Source: Tritrichomonas musculus
Lineage: Eukaryota; Parabasalia; Tritrichomonadida; Tritrichomonadidae
Length of the DNA stretch: 64,000 bases
Direction of reading: 5' to 3'
NCBI GenBank assembly: GCA_039105265.1
Contig: JAPFFF010000069.1
Location: 62,001-126,000 of the forward strand
The notes under the pieces were generated by a model, which searched no databases, had not been told where the DNA came from, and worked only from the letters and a program-made list of their open reading frames with translations. Below, in pieces: positions 41,770-51,890 of this stretch (the first letter of the stretch is position 1; each line of letters begins with the position of its first letter). The translations under genes and the position numbers were made by a program.

Positions 41770-43329
41770 ATGTTTTTAAGGAGGCAAGGATATAGTAGAA
41801 GATTTACTTTTGATGTAATTTATTCTTCGTTACAAAAATCTCTTAGAAGAGGAAATGTAGAATTGGCAATCGAGATGGGTTATGAATTTCGAGAATTTCC
41901 AAATGCATTGAAGAAACGATTAATTCAAAATTGTTCTGAAGATTGTCCAGATTTATATTTGATTAATGATATCTTCAATACAGAAGCCGATCTTAGTCAA
42001 TTAATGTCATTTATTCCTGTCATATGCAATCACATGAAGTGTCACGATGGCTGTTATGGTATAAGACTTGCGAGTGAAATGAAGTTAATTGACGAAGCTC
42101 CAATTCTCGGAAATAATCATGATGATCTCATGACCCTTCTTCGAAAATGCTTTGCTTATGTTAGTAAGAATAAACAAATTGAGTTTATATCATATTTCCA
42201 AAAAAGATATCCGACTATCAACTTGGAAAAAATATTTAAATACATTGGTGGTCATCTAACATTTCTATATATGCTATGTGTTTGGGAGACTACTGATTAT
42301 GTTCATGAGAAATATAAACTTGAAAAATTTAATTTTGAAAAAGATAAAAAATTTGATATGACATTAAAATTACCTGATTATATATATGATAAACATGTCA
42401 GAAGTTGTCCAAAAGAAAGAAAAAATTATGAATTCTTTATAAATAATTTGATCTTGTTTCCAAGGAAAGAAGAAAGTTATATTGAACGAGAAGGTAAGAA
42501 ACTGTACATTGAAACGAATAAAGGGGTTGGTCAAATTGTAAAAGAAATGAGAGGAGAACCTGAAAGAAAGAAAACGAAAAAAGTTAAGAGTGTAAAAAAA
42601 GAAGAGGAAGAAGTTATTGAGAAAATCAATGACGAAATTAAATTAATTCAAACACAATTGATTACAGGAAGGCATAAAGTTAGAGTTTACTATTGTTCAT
42701 TAGATGATGGAAAAAATTATAATTATATTCTTAAAGGACCTTTTATTAAAGAAGATGAAATGAATTGTCAGTTACTATCAGATGTCATTAAGAGGAAACT
42801 TTTGTCTTCAAATGATTCTTATTCTTCAAAAAAAGTTTGTTATGAAAATGGAGTTTATATTCTTTCGAAAAATTTGATTGAAATTGATCAAAATAAAGTA
42901 GTTCTAAAGAGTTCTAAACTCGAAGAAAATGTTACTGTTTATGATGGTAACAAGTATTTTTATTCTCATGAATTGGTTAATTCTTTGGATGATAACGAAT
43001 TGATTGAATTGTTGAAAATTCTTGCTTTTAGGAAAATTGTTGGGACAAATGATACTTGTGTGAGAAATATTATATACTGTAACAAACATTTGTTCACAAT
43101 TGATGATCCTGTTTTGTTGAAAACTACACCTTTTATGTTTAAGATACATTTTGATAAATATGAAAGTATCTATAATAAAATTGTTGATAATAACTTCAAA
43201 AAGATCACCAAATTTCTTAATGAATGGAAAACAATCATAAATGATGATGTTGATATTCCAAGTAATGTTAAATCGTTTATGTTAAATCAGATATCAAACT
43301 TTTCAATAAGAACAAACTGGAAATTCTAA
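41770..43329 (+). CDS. 519-aa protein, MgsA-C-like start and kinase/NCLDV-like end (tentative)
   Basis: Intact frame from ATG. Residues 1-80 (DVIYSSLQKSLRRGNVELAI and PNALKKRLIQNCSED) recall the helical C-terminal domain of MgsA/clamp-loader AAA proteins, which also occurs in large DNA virus and protist proteins without the ATPase. Middle: KYIGGHLTFLYMLC helical, then a lysine/glutamate linker (about 250-285). Residues 300-460: VRVYYCSLDD...YNYILKGPF, ENGVYILSKNL and LAFRKIVGTNDTCVRNIIYC with FTIDDP. The last block resembles the catalytic R-x-x-x-G-x-x-D-x-x-x-RN-x-x pattern of actin-fragmin-kinase-like and giant-virus proteins. Function not assigned. It looks like a normal single gene, complete and well separated from its neighbours. 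Confidence 0.5.
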   Translation: MFLRRQGYSRRFTFDVIYSSLQKSLRRGNVELAIEMGYEFREFPNALKKRLIQNCSEDCPDLYLINDIFNTEADLSQLMSFIPVICNHMKCHDGCYGIRLASEMKLIDEAPILGNNHDDLMTLLRKCFAYVSKNKQIEFISYFQKRYPTINLEKIFKYIGGHLTFLYMLCVWETTDYVHEKYKLEKFNFEKDKKFDMTLKLPDYIYDKHVRSCPKERKNYEFFINNLILFPRKEESYIEREGKKLYIETNKGVGQIVKEMRGEPERKKTKKVKSVKKEEEEVIEKINDEIKLIQTQLITGRHKVRVYYCSLDDGKNYNYILKGPFIKEDEMNCQLLSDVIKRKLLSSNDSYSSKKVCYENGVYILSKNLIEIDQNKVVLKSSKLEENVTVYDGNKYFYSHELVNSLDDNELIELLKILAFRKIVGTNDTCVRNIIYCNKHLFTIDDPVLLKTTPFMFKIHFDKYESIYNKIVDNNFKKITKFLNEWKTIINDDVDIPSNVKSFMLNQISNFSIRTNWKF

Positions 43330-43880
43330 TTTTTTTAATCTTAAATATGAATTAATTTTAAATAATTACTTAATACTAATAATAAAAAAGTATTGACAAA
43401 AATTTAATATTTTTTTTTTTTGATTTTGGAATTTTATTGATATTAATATATTATCAATAAAAGTTAAATTTGATATATATCATGAATATAGTTTTTTTAA
43501 TGAGGATCAAACAAAGAAGGTAAAATAATTATTTGATAATATTATAAATAAAACTAAAATATATAAAACAATAAATAATTAAATAAGATTACCATTCTAC
43601 CAATATTTATCAGTATTGTACATCATCTGTAAAAGATTTGTTTGATAATATTTTTACTTTGTTTACAATAAGATCATATGGTAATTTTTTTACATTATTA
43701 TATGTAAACAATTTATATCTGAATGATCCAAAGTTTTTCCCAAGATAGTTTAATTTTATTAAAATTTGCATACTTTTCTTTCAAATTTTTAAAATTTTCG
43801 ATGCCTTTTTGAATGTTGTAAACAAAAAAACATTTATCAAAAAGTTTTATAAAATTTTTTTAAAAATTTGACAATATTTT
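43330..43880. other. AT-rich intergenic, no gene seen
   Basis: No feature apart from the promoter at its right end. Confidence 0.6.
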
Positions 43881-43881
43881 T

Positions 43882-43888
43882 TCATTAA
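43882..43888 (+). promoter_or_regulatory. initiator-like motif (TCATTAA)
   Basis: Trichomonad Inr consensus, 13 nt before the ATG at 43895. The same arrangement occurs at the paralogue at 49809. Confidence 0.6.
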
Positions 43889-43894
43889 ACTAGC

Positions 43895-45049
43895 ATGGAA
43901 ATACAAAAATCTTTTAGCGAAAATAAAGAACTCTATAGCTATTTCATTGATTATATTGAATGCGAAAAAGAAAATGCAGATAGCTCGCTCTCAATGTTTA
44001 TTTCCAATATCGAAAACCAAAAAATCAAAGAGAATCGACGAAAATTGTATTTATTATTTTGCCTAATAGTACATGTTTCCAATCATCATTATCGTGGAAC
44101 CGGCTTTTTCTCAAAAATAGAGAAAATTCTTGATTATTTGCAAAGTTCAATCAAACAAACCTTTTCAAATTCAGAACTTTTTGAGATCATCAAGACGAAC
44201 AAGCGAATTCTTCTATATTTCTTTGAAAATAAAAAATTGACACTTGATGATGAAATTGTCAATTACATTGATTCAAAAAGTGACAATTATTATGACATGT
44301 ATTTTCTAAACGAAATCCAAACGGTTATCGGCCCAGAACAGACGGAAAGGCTCAAGAAAAAGCAATTAAAAAAGGATCCGAAATTTTTCACCAATTTTGA
44401 CGAAAAAAGGCGAATTGGCGCCAACGATAGCTACTTGGCTGTCCTCATTCAGGATGACTTAGTTGAAGATTTCATATCACAAGTTACAAAGACTAACATA
44501 TCTTTGAATTCATACATTGAACCGTCAATTTTTGAGACGAATCCGTTTTTATTGAAACACCAAAAAACGAGTATAATTGAATACTCGTGTTTCTATGGGT
44601 CCATTCAAATTTTTCAATACTTAAAATTGAATGGTGTTGAACTTGGACCGTCATTGTGGAATTACGCAATACACGGCAACAATGCCGATATAATTCACGC
44701 TCTTGAAGAGAACAAAATTTTGCCTGAAAATGATTCCTATCGTCAATGCCTCAAAAAGTCGATGAAATGTCACCACAACAATATCGCTAGATACATAATT
44801 GACAACAAAATTGGTCAAGAACCTGATGATGTTATTATTAATTATAGCTTCCGTTATTTTAACTTTGATTTCTTTTCTGAAGAATTCAATTTGAATTCAA
44901 TTTTTTTGAATGCATCTCTTTACAATTACATTGACATTTTTGAAATTCTTTTGAAGAATAAGAATATTGACATCAATAAGGAAGGAAATATACTAATTTC
45001 AAAACTTTTATTTTTAATAGCATTTCTTTATTCATTTTGTTTTATTTAG
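43895..45049 (+). CDS. DUF3447/ankyrin protein, N-terminal part
   Basis: 384 codons from ATG. Helical N-terminal domain with SNHHYRGTGFFSKIEKIL and LFEIIKTNKRILLYFFENK, then RRIGANDSYLAVLIQDDLVE, then DUF3447/ankyrin blocks SIIEYSCFYGSIQIFQYLKL, SLWNYAIHGNNADIIHAL, SMKCHHNNIARYI and YIDIFEILLKNKNIDINK. The frame then stops after about 23 unrelated hydrophobic residues. 75 bp beyond, the ankyrin reading resumes (SALHLAALNANMDIVNILL), so this ORF and the next are halves of one ancestral gene. The gap (44978-45124) is 147 bp, divisible by three, but has no GT(A)TGT donor or ACTAACACACAG acceptor of trichomonad introns. Confidence 0.75.
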   Translation: MEIQKSFSENKELYSYFIDYIECEKENADSSLSMFISNIENQKIKENRRKLYLLFCLIVHVSNHHYRGTGFFSKIEKILDYLQSSIKQTFSNSELFEIIKTNKRILLYFFENKKLTLDDEIVNYIDSKSDNYYDMYFLNEIQTVIGPEQTERLKKKQLKKDPKFFTNFDEKRRIGANDSYLAVLIQDDLVEDFISQVTKTNISLNSYIEPSIFETNPFLLKHQKTSIIEYSCFYGSIQIFQYLKLNGVELGPSLWNYAIHGNNADIIHALEENKILPENDSYRQCLKKSMKCHHNNIARYIIDNKIGQEPDDVIINYSFRYFNFDFFSEEFNLNSIFLNASLYNYIDIFEILLKNKNIDINKEGNILISKLLFLIAFLYSFCFI

Positions 45050-45124
45050 TTCAAAGTTAAACTTTTTGAAGGAGTTTTTAATCAACTTTTCCAATAGAAT
45101 TCAAAATAATATTTTATTAATGTA

Positions 45125-45742
45125 TCAGCTTTACATCTTGCTGCTTTAAATGCTAACATGGATATTGTGAATATCTTACTTAATAATCCTAGAATTAAGA
45201 TTCCAAGGGCCACTTTCAAGCAATGCTCGAAATTAAAATATCTTCCAAAAATCCCACCGATTACACAAATTGAAGCTTATGTTTTTTATGGCTGTTCATC
45301 ATTATTAAGCATTACTATTCCTGATTCCGTGAAGTCAATTGGAAGATCATCATTTTTCGGATGCTCATCATTGACGAAATTAATTATTCCAAAAAAAGTA
45401 ACCGCAATTGGTATTCATGCATTCAGTGGTTGTCAATCATTGGTTGAAATAACAATTCCACCATCCGTGGCTTCAATTGGCTCATACGCTTTCAACAATT
45501 GTTCATCTTTGATTGAAGTGACTCTTCCATCTTCAATGTCAGTGATCAACGAGTCGGTTTTCAAGCAATGCACGTCTTTGGCAAAGGTGACTTTTCCTTC
45601 ATCGATAAAAACGGTGAAAGATAACGCATTTGATAGATGCTGCTCATTAAAAGAGATTCACTTTCCATCAAATGATGTCGACATCCATAAAAATGCATTT
45701 TGCAATTGTGATGCTAAAATACTTCTTGGAGATCAAAAGTAA
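45125..45742 (+). CDS. ankyrin unit plus BspA-like leucine-rich repeats, C-terminal part
   Basis: About 205 codons. Opens inside an ankyrin repeat (SALHLAALNANMDIVNILL NNPRIK), then seven BspA-type repeats of 23 residues with the pattern AFxxCxSLxxIxIPxSVxxIG (FYGCSSL, FFGCSSL, FSGCQSL, FNNCSSL, FKQCTSL, FDRCCSL, FCNCDAK). BspA-like proteins of trichomonads are mostly surface or secreted adhesion-type proteins, but no signal peptide or membrane segment is seen here. It is not independently started in a convincing way (an ATG occurs at NANMDI). Best seen as the 3' part of the gene beginning at 43895. Confidence 0.7.
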   Translation, partial: SALHLAALNANMDIVNILLNNPRIKIPRATFKQCSKLKYLPKIPPITQIEAYVFYGCSSLLSITIPDSVKSIGRSSFFGCSSLTKLIIPKKVTAIGIHAFSGCQSLVEITIPPSVASIGSYAFNNCSSLIEVTLPSSMSVINESVFKQCTSLAKVTFPSSIKTVKDNAFDRCCSLKEIHFPSNDVDIHKNAFCNCDAKILLGDQK

Positions 45743-45876
45743 TTTATTATTAAAAGTCTTCTTTATTTTTATTTTTTTATTTTATTATTATTATTATTTC
45801 AGAAGAGAATTCAAATGTGAAAAATATTTCATTTATTACCAAAGTCTTTGTATCAAAAAAAAATCCTAAATAATTA

Positions 45877-47357
45877 CAGTTGCTTCACTTTTGTAACGAT
45901 AAAACCCACTTTTGTAACGAAAAATGTAACCACCAAAATTTTTAAAAATTTTATCACATAACTTTTTTAGTTTAATTTTCACTTTCGTAACGAAAAATTT
46001 CACTTTCGTAACGAAATTATTATAAATTCATTTTAACCAAAAAAGAGAGAAGGCACGAACAAAAAAGCATGTTAACAGTTGTTTACTAATACGAAATTTG
46101 AACTTTTTGGCTTTTCAATTGCGAAATAAAATCATGAGCCAAATATGCCAAATATACTCATTTAAAATAATCTGAAGCGCAAAAATCAATCATACTACTA
46201 TTTCCTTTACTTAGTAAAGTATATTTCAAAGCAAATTGATTTCGAATTCAATTTTTTTTTTAAAAGCATTGGCTAATTATCATTCAATTACCTTATTGAC
46301 GGCTCATTTAAGATGATTTTTTTTGGAAATGCTTGTTGTTATTATTGTTTTTAAAGTTAAAATCAATAAAATTTAAAAAACAATAATAAATTTAAAATCA
46401 ATAATAACAAAAGAAGAAGTTTTATCATGACAGTCTTCTTGTGTTAATTTTTTTCTCCTTGAGAAATGATAGTGCACAGTGGACATCATTTTAAAAAATA
46501 AAAATTTTCACTTTTTCATTGGTTTATGATTTGAAAAAGTTTGAGTATTTTATTTCTATAAAAAAATAAGAATATCTATGATATTTTTAAATTAAATTCA
46601 TTTTAAAATTAATTTTAATATTTATTACATTCATTCATTTTATTTTTATCCATTTTTATATGCTCTTTTGGCGTTAAAACGTAAAAAAAGAAAAAAAGAA
46701 TGATATGTGATATAAAAAGACAAAATGATAGGATAAATGATAGGAAAGATACTTTATTATTATTATCAAAAATTAAAAACGTTTCTATGATTAGCAAAAT
46801 ACTATTGACTATTTAATCATTTTCCATTTTTTATATTATCAATATCTTTTAAGCATTATAATAAAACTTCTTCTTTTATTTAAAAACAATAATAACAACA
46901 AACATTTCCAAAAAAAATCATCTTAAATGAGCCGTCAATAAGGTAATTGAATGATAATTAGCCAATGCTTTTAAAAAAAAAATTGAATTCGAAATCAATT
47001 TGCTTTGAAATATACTTTACTAAGTAAAGGAAATAGTAGTATGATTGATTTTTGCGCTTCAGATTATTTTAAATGAGTATATTTGGCATATTTGGCTCAT
47101 GATTTTATTTCGCAATTGAAAAGCCAAAAAGTTCAAATTTCGTATTAGTAAACAACTGTTAACATGCTTTTTTGTTCGTGCCTTCTCTCTTTTTTGGTTA
47201 AAATGAATTTATAATAATTTCGTTACGAAAGTGAAATTTTTCGTTACGAAAGTGAAAATTAAACTAAAAAAGTTATGTGATAAAATTTTTAAAAATTTTG
47301 GTGGTTACATTTTTCGTTACAAAAGTGGGTTTTATCGTTACAAAAGTGAAGCAACTG
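45877..47357. mobile_element. foldback element with 480-bp near-perfect arms
   Basis: Arms 45877-46356 and 46878-47357 are inverted copies differing at only a few bases. Ends read CAGTTGCTTCACTTTTGTAA and are flanked by TA on both sides (45875-45876, 47358-47359), as in Tc1/mariner insertions. Subterminal motif ACTTTTGTAACGA / ACTTTCGTAACGA occurs four times per arm. The roughly 520-bp centre has no transposase; a further short inverted pair (AAAGAAGAAGTTTTAT) lies inside. Near-identity of the arms implies youth or gene conversion. A transcript across it would form a very long hairpin. An extra inverted 25-bp pair (AGAAGAGAATTCAAATGTGA) lies just outside the ends. Confidence 0.85.
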
Positions 47358-47359
47358 TA

Positions 47360-47915
47360 AAATTTTAAAAATTTTCCGATCACATTTAAATTCATTTTCA
47401 CATTTGAATTCTCTTCTGTATTATTATTATTATTATTCTTTATTTGTAATAATAAATTGTTCATCATTGAAAGAAATGAAAATGATGAGCATTCATCGAA
47501 AGCATAATCTCCAATATTCGTTTATTGTTTTGAGTTATTTCTTTATTAATTCTGAAATATCCCAGAATTTTCATTTTGGAAAAAACTGAAATCTGGAAAA
47601 ATTTTCAGTATATACATACAAAATTCATTTTAATGATTATTAATGAGTTTTTGTATAGTATCATCATTCAACATTGAAATCGTTCGTTTATTCAATGTTC
47701 ACTGTTTTCCTGATCATAATGTTATTGTTTTTGACGTGAACGAATGATACTGTTTATAATCATAATTGAAACACTTAAAAGTTATGAACATTTATTGAAT
47801 GCATTCAATCTCTAATGAATGTTACAGATGAAAAAATTGAAAATTTTGAAAGAGATAAACATTTTTTAAGAGAAGATCTGTAAATTTCACAATATTTTTT
47901 TAAAGTAATGATTGA
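47360..47915. other. AT-rich spacer
   Basis: No gene. Contains the outer inverted 25-bp copy next to the foldback element and imperfect TTCAATGTTCA/TCAACATTGA repeats near 47665-47700. Confidence 0.5.
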
Positions 47916-47923
47916 GAATATTT

Positions 47924-48806
47924 AGAGGGTGGGCAACCTTGCTTTATAGATAAAACTCCATAATTATTAAGTATAAAATAATTATGTTTTAATATTATAT
48001 TTTGTTATCATAATTAAGTATGTTTGCAACTAAAAATTTAATAATTTAATATAATAACAATAATATATTTGTATTTTTTTCTAATTGAATAACCAAAATT
48101 TCAATATGTATTCAAAATTAAAATCATTTTATCTGTATGGATATTTAAGTTATATTCTTAAAATGATTACATTTTAGGTTATTATTAGGTTTTATTTCTA
48201 TAAATATAATAGAATAAGATTTAAATTTATTTTATCTCTAAATCTCAATCTCAAATTTTGATTATTCAAATTAGATTTTATTTTTAATTTAAAAAGTTGA
48301 GATTTCAGTTTATTTGAGAAATAAAAAATTTACAATTGATACATTTTAAATTATAAATATAACAAAATTGGTAGTTGAAAATTAAAAAATAAATAATAAT
48401 ATATAATTATCATTATTTATTTTATAAATTATATGTATAGCTTTTGAAATCTATCTGCCAATTTCTCAAGATTTTGCAAACAATTTACATGATAAATAAT
48501 GATTTGGACTATTCATAAATTAAAACGTTAAAAAAATCAAACAATTTATTATGGATATTTATCACTAGGACATTATAAATGACTTATCGATCAATAAAAA
48601 AATTTAAAATATGCATTTTTTAAAAATCAGCAAATATTTCGAATCTTTTAAAATATAAATATTTATTAATTTTATTTTTATTAATTAAATGTTATTTTTA
48701 ATTATTTTAAAAATTCATGATCTTATTCAATATAGACAAAGATAAATGAATAATATATTAAAATTTTATAAGATTTTATGTGTATCCAATTGGTTGACCA
48801 CCCTCT
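47924..48806. mobile_element. non-autonomous hAT-like element
   Basis: Ends AGAGGGTGGGCAACC and (inverse) AGAGGGTGGTCAACC, close to the hAT terminal consensus CAGGGGTGGGCAA. An exact 8-bp target duplication GAATATTT flanks it (47916-47923, 48807-48814). 883 bp, no transposase frame. Confidence 0.8.
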
Positions 48807-48849
48807 GAATATTTCTCTCATTATTCTGTCAAAATTGATAAGAAATTTT

Positions 48850-49709
48850 AAAGGTCGTACAACTAAATTGAATAAAAAATAAAATTAAATAAATTTATAT
48901 TTATCTTAATAAATAATTTATTTAATAATTATAATATATAATTTATATATTTTATATCCAATATTATAAAATGTAATGGTTGAAATAAAGACTTTAATTA
49001 AAATTCAATATATATCGATTTCTTATATATTTGCATCATTTAAAAAATATAGATGTCATTTGAATGGATATACTATGTGTTATACAAATAATATTTTACT
49101 TTTTGACGAAATCCTTCAGTAATTGAAATATTAAACTTTTTATATTTATGAAACCAATCAACTAAATCTTCATTTTTAGAAAAAACTGACATTTGATTTA
49201 GAATGAAATTCAAATATATTAGAAAGTAAATGCATATAAATAAAATTGTATTCGTCATTTGGCTCCTGTAACGTCCAATTTTTTTAAAATCATCATTTAA
49301 TAATTCAACAAATTCAATTTTTCTGTATTTTTGGCTAAAAAATGAATTTTTTTTTTCAATAATAATAACTATTTTTATATAACACTTAATGTTTTAAAAG
49401 CATATAAAAAGATATCAAAAGAATTAATGATTAAAATTAATTATATAAAAAGTTATCGCTATTCGAAATTTTTTAAAGTGTTATAAAATTCTTATCAAAA
49501 ATAATTAAAATAAATTGAGATAAAATACTCAAATTTATTTTCTGAAGAAAATTTAATATATACTTATATCCTTTTAGTTTTTATTTTAATTTGAATTTTG
49601 TACGATGCAAATATTTATAAAACTGATTATTATTATTATAATAAAATATATTTAGTTTAAACAAACCAATCATTGAGTTTTACTGTTAAAATTCAGTTGT
49701 ACGACCTTT
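48850..49709. mobile_element. TIR element, copy A (860 bp)
   Basis: Terminal repeats AAAGGTCGTACAACT / AGTTGTACGACCTTT, 8-bp duplication GAAATTTT (48842-48849, 49710-49717). About 95 percent identical, in opposite orientation, to copy B at 52418-54844. Carries a 61-codon ORF shared by both copies. Its right end lies 100 bp before the ATG of the DUF3447-BspA gene. Superfamily unknown (8-9 bp duplications fit hAT or Mutator). Confidence 0.75.
49073..49258 (-). CDS. small ORF of TIR element, hydrophobic N-terminus
   Basis: 61 codons from ATG: a hydrophobic start (NTILFICIYFLIYLNF) like a signal peptide or membrane helix, then NQMSVFSKNEDLVDWFHKYK and TEGFRQKVKYYLYNT. The copy in element B keeps the frame with a 9-bp deletion (54445-54621). 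Most differences between the copies change amino acids, so selection is not shown. Upstream the frame is open without ATG for about 50 codons (EFVELLNDDFKKIGRYRSQ) and is also conserved, so this may be a piece of a longer element protein. Confidence 0.35.
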   Translation of the reverse strand: MTNTILFICIYFLIYLNFILNQMSVFSKNEDLVDWFHKYKKFNISITEGFRQKVKYYLYNT

Positions 49710-49798
49710 GAAATTTTGTACAAAATTTTATCTGAATTTTTGAAAAATTTTCGGAATTGGCCTATTGTATCAAAATATTTATTTTTTTGATTAAAACT

Positions 49799-49805
49799 TC
49801 ATTAT
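49799..49805 (+). promoter_or_regulatory. initiator-like motif (TCATTAT)
   Basis: Trichomonad Inr, ten nucleotides before the ATG at 49809. Confidence 0.6.
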
Positions 49806-49808
49806 TAT

Positions 49809-51890
49809 ATGGACATTAAACAATATATCTCACATCAGAAAAGAGTGTATATTTCGATTGTTACTTATCTTGAAAACAGAGATGATGATCATGATTACTC
49901 GTATTTTAATGATTTGATCAAAATTGTGAAAACACAAAACTTGCTCCAAGACAAAGAAGAACTTGGACATTTTCTTCGATTAATTTTAAATTTAATTGAA
50001 TATCATCATAGAAACGATGAATTTATAAACAAAATCAAAAAAATACTTATTACATTAAAGGATGATTTCAAACAGATTTTGTCAAATCATGAATTATTCC
50101 AAATTTTTAGCAAAAGCAAGTTAATTTTATTGTATTTGTTTGACGAAAAAATTATTATTTCTGATAAAATCATTAGCAAATATATATTATATAAATATGA
50201 ATCAAATAACAGCAGATATTGTCACTTTTTTTATCCTGAAATAAAGCAGCATGTCGAAGAAGAAGAACTCAAAAATATAGAAGATGAATTAAAATCAATT
50301 GACAATGATATTTTCACTGAATATGAAGAAAAACGTCATTTAGGAGAAAATGACTCATATATTTGTTCTTTGATACGAAACGATTCAATTGAAGAATTTA
50401 TTACATATGTAAGCAAAAAGAACATTTCGCTTAACAGCACAATCAAACCGTCAATTTTTGAAACGCATAAATATTTGATAGAAAATGAATCAACAAATTT
50501 AATTGAATACGCGGCATTTTTTGGATCAATTCAAATTTTTCAATACTTACGATTAAATGATGTTGAATTGCAACCGTCATTATGGTCTTATGCCATTCAT
50601 TCAAACAATGCAGAAATGATTCATCTTCTTGAACAAAAACAAGTTCAACCACCAGATTCATTCAAACTATGTCTTCTTGAATCCATTAAATGCAATCACA
50701 ATGATTTTGCAAATTATATTCAAAATAATTTGCTTCCTAAAGACCAAATTGATTTAAAAGACATGAAAGATAATGTGATTGAATATGCTTTTCGTTATAG
50801 TAATTATTTATACTTGCCTAATGAATATGATAAATCAGAATTCTATCATTTTTGTTATTATAAATATTCGAAAATAGTGAATCAATTAATTGATGCAAAT
50901 GAAAAAAAATTTGGAGATTATTATTTTTCTTGTTGTGAATTAAAAGCAGCAGCGAATTCCAATGATTATGAATTGATATTTTTTGCACTGCTTCTAAAGG
51001 ATATACTAAGTTACTTCTCATTTGAAAATAATAGACATTTAAAGAGAATTGCAATTCCTCCAAATATTTATTCAATTAGTCCTAGATTATTCAGGTCATG
51101 CAAATCATTAACTCAAGTTTTGATTCCTCCTCCAGTTACATCCATTGGCACTTTTGCATTTTCAAATTGCATATCATTAAAAGAAATCGCGTTTCCATCT
51201 TCTCTTGCATCAATATCGCATTATGCATTTAATGGATGCAAATCATTGGTTGCAGTAACAATCCCTTCATCTGTAAAAACAATTGAAGAAGGAGCTTTTA
51301 TGAATTGTTCTTCATTGAAACAAATAGTACTTCCAATTGGTTTAACTAAAATTAGCAGTAATACATTTCAAGGTTGCTCTTCATTGAAAGATGCAATAAT
51401 TCCTTCTTCTGTAACAGAAATTGGTACTCGTGCTTTCTCTAAGTGCTACTCGTTACAACAAATAACAATCCCTTCTTCAGTTACTATTATTTGTAAAAAG
51501 GCCTTTCATAAATGCTCTTCATTGGAAAAAATAAATCTTTCGTCTTCTTTGAAAACAATTAAATGGTTTGCTTTCGATTCTTGCAATTCATTAAAAGAAA
51601 TTTGCATTCCTTCTTCTGTTGAAGTAATTGAAAATAATGCTTTTCAATTTTGTAGATTGGAAAATATAACTTTTGAAGCGCCTTCTTCGTTGAGAAAAAT
51701 AGGTGCTTATTGTTTTTATAACTGCTCTTGGCTAAAAGAAATTTCATTTCCTCCTTCAATTAAAAAGATCGGAAATTATTGTTTTTATTTGTGTACATCT
51801 TTAAAGCAAGTAATGATACCAAAAGGTTTGAATATAACTGGTGCAACATACAATTGCCAAGGAATTAAGGTATTGACTTTGAAAGAATAA
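49809..51890 (+). CDS. DUF3447-BspA fusion protein
   Basis: Intact 693 codons. Residues 1-170: family helical domain (EYHHRNDEFINKIKKILITL, LFQIFSKSKLILLYLFDEK). Then KRHLGENDSYICSLIRNDSI and DUF3447/ankyrin blocks (NLIEYAAFFGSIQIFQYLRL, SLWSYAIHSNNAEMIHLLE, SIKCNHNDFANYI) to about residue 370. From about 400 to the end, 11 BspA-like LRRs of 23 residues (FRSCKSL, FSNCISL, FNGCKSL, FMNCSSL, FQGCSSL, FSKCYSL, FHKCSSL, FDSCNSL and so on; IPSSVxxI). No signal peptide or transmembrane helix. It shows the complete, uninterrupted form of the architecture that is split at 43895-45742. The stop is followed closely by TAAA. Confidence 0.85.
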   Translation: MDIKQYISHQKRVYISIVTYLENRDDDHDYSYFNDLIKIVKTQNLLQDKEELGHFLRLILNLIEYHHRNDEFINKIKKILITLKDDFKQILSNHELFQIFSKSKLILLYLFDEKIIISDKIISKYILYKYESNNSRYCHFFYPEIKQHVEEEELKNIEDELKSIDNDIFTEYEEKRHLGENDSYICSLIRNDSIEEFITYVSKKNISLNSTIKPSIFETHKYLIENESTNLIEYAAFFGSIQIFQYLRLNDVELQPSLWSYAIHSNNAEMIHLLEQKQVQPPDSFKLCLLESIKCNHNDFANYIQNNLLPKDQIDLKDMKDNVIEYAFRYSNYLYLPNEYDKSEFYHFCYYKYSKIVNQLIDANEKKFGDYYFSCCELKAAANSNDYELIFFALLLKDILSYFSFENNRHLKRIAIPPNIYSISPRLFRSCKSLTQVLIPPPVTSIGTFAFSNCISLKEIAFPSSLASISHYAFNGCKSLVAVTIPSSVKTIEEGAFMNCSSLKQIVLPIGLTKISSNTFQGCSSLKDAIIPSSVTEIGTRAFSKCYSLQQITIPSSVTIICKKAFHKCSSLEKINLSSSLKTIKWFAFDSCNSLKEICIPSSVEVIENNAFQFCRLENITFEAPSSLRKIGAYCFYNCSWLKEISFPPSIKKIGNYCFYLCTSLKQVMIPKGLNITGATYNCQGIKVLTLKE

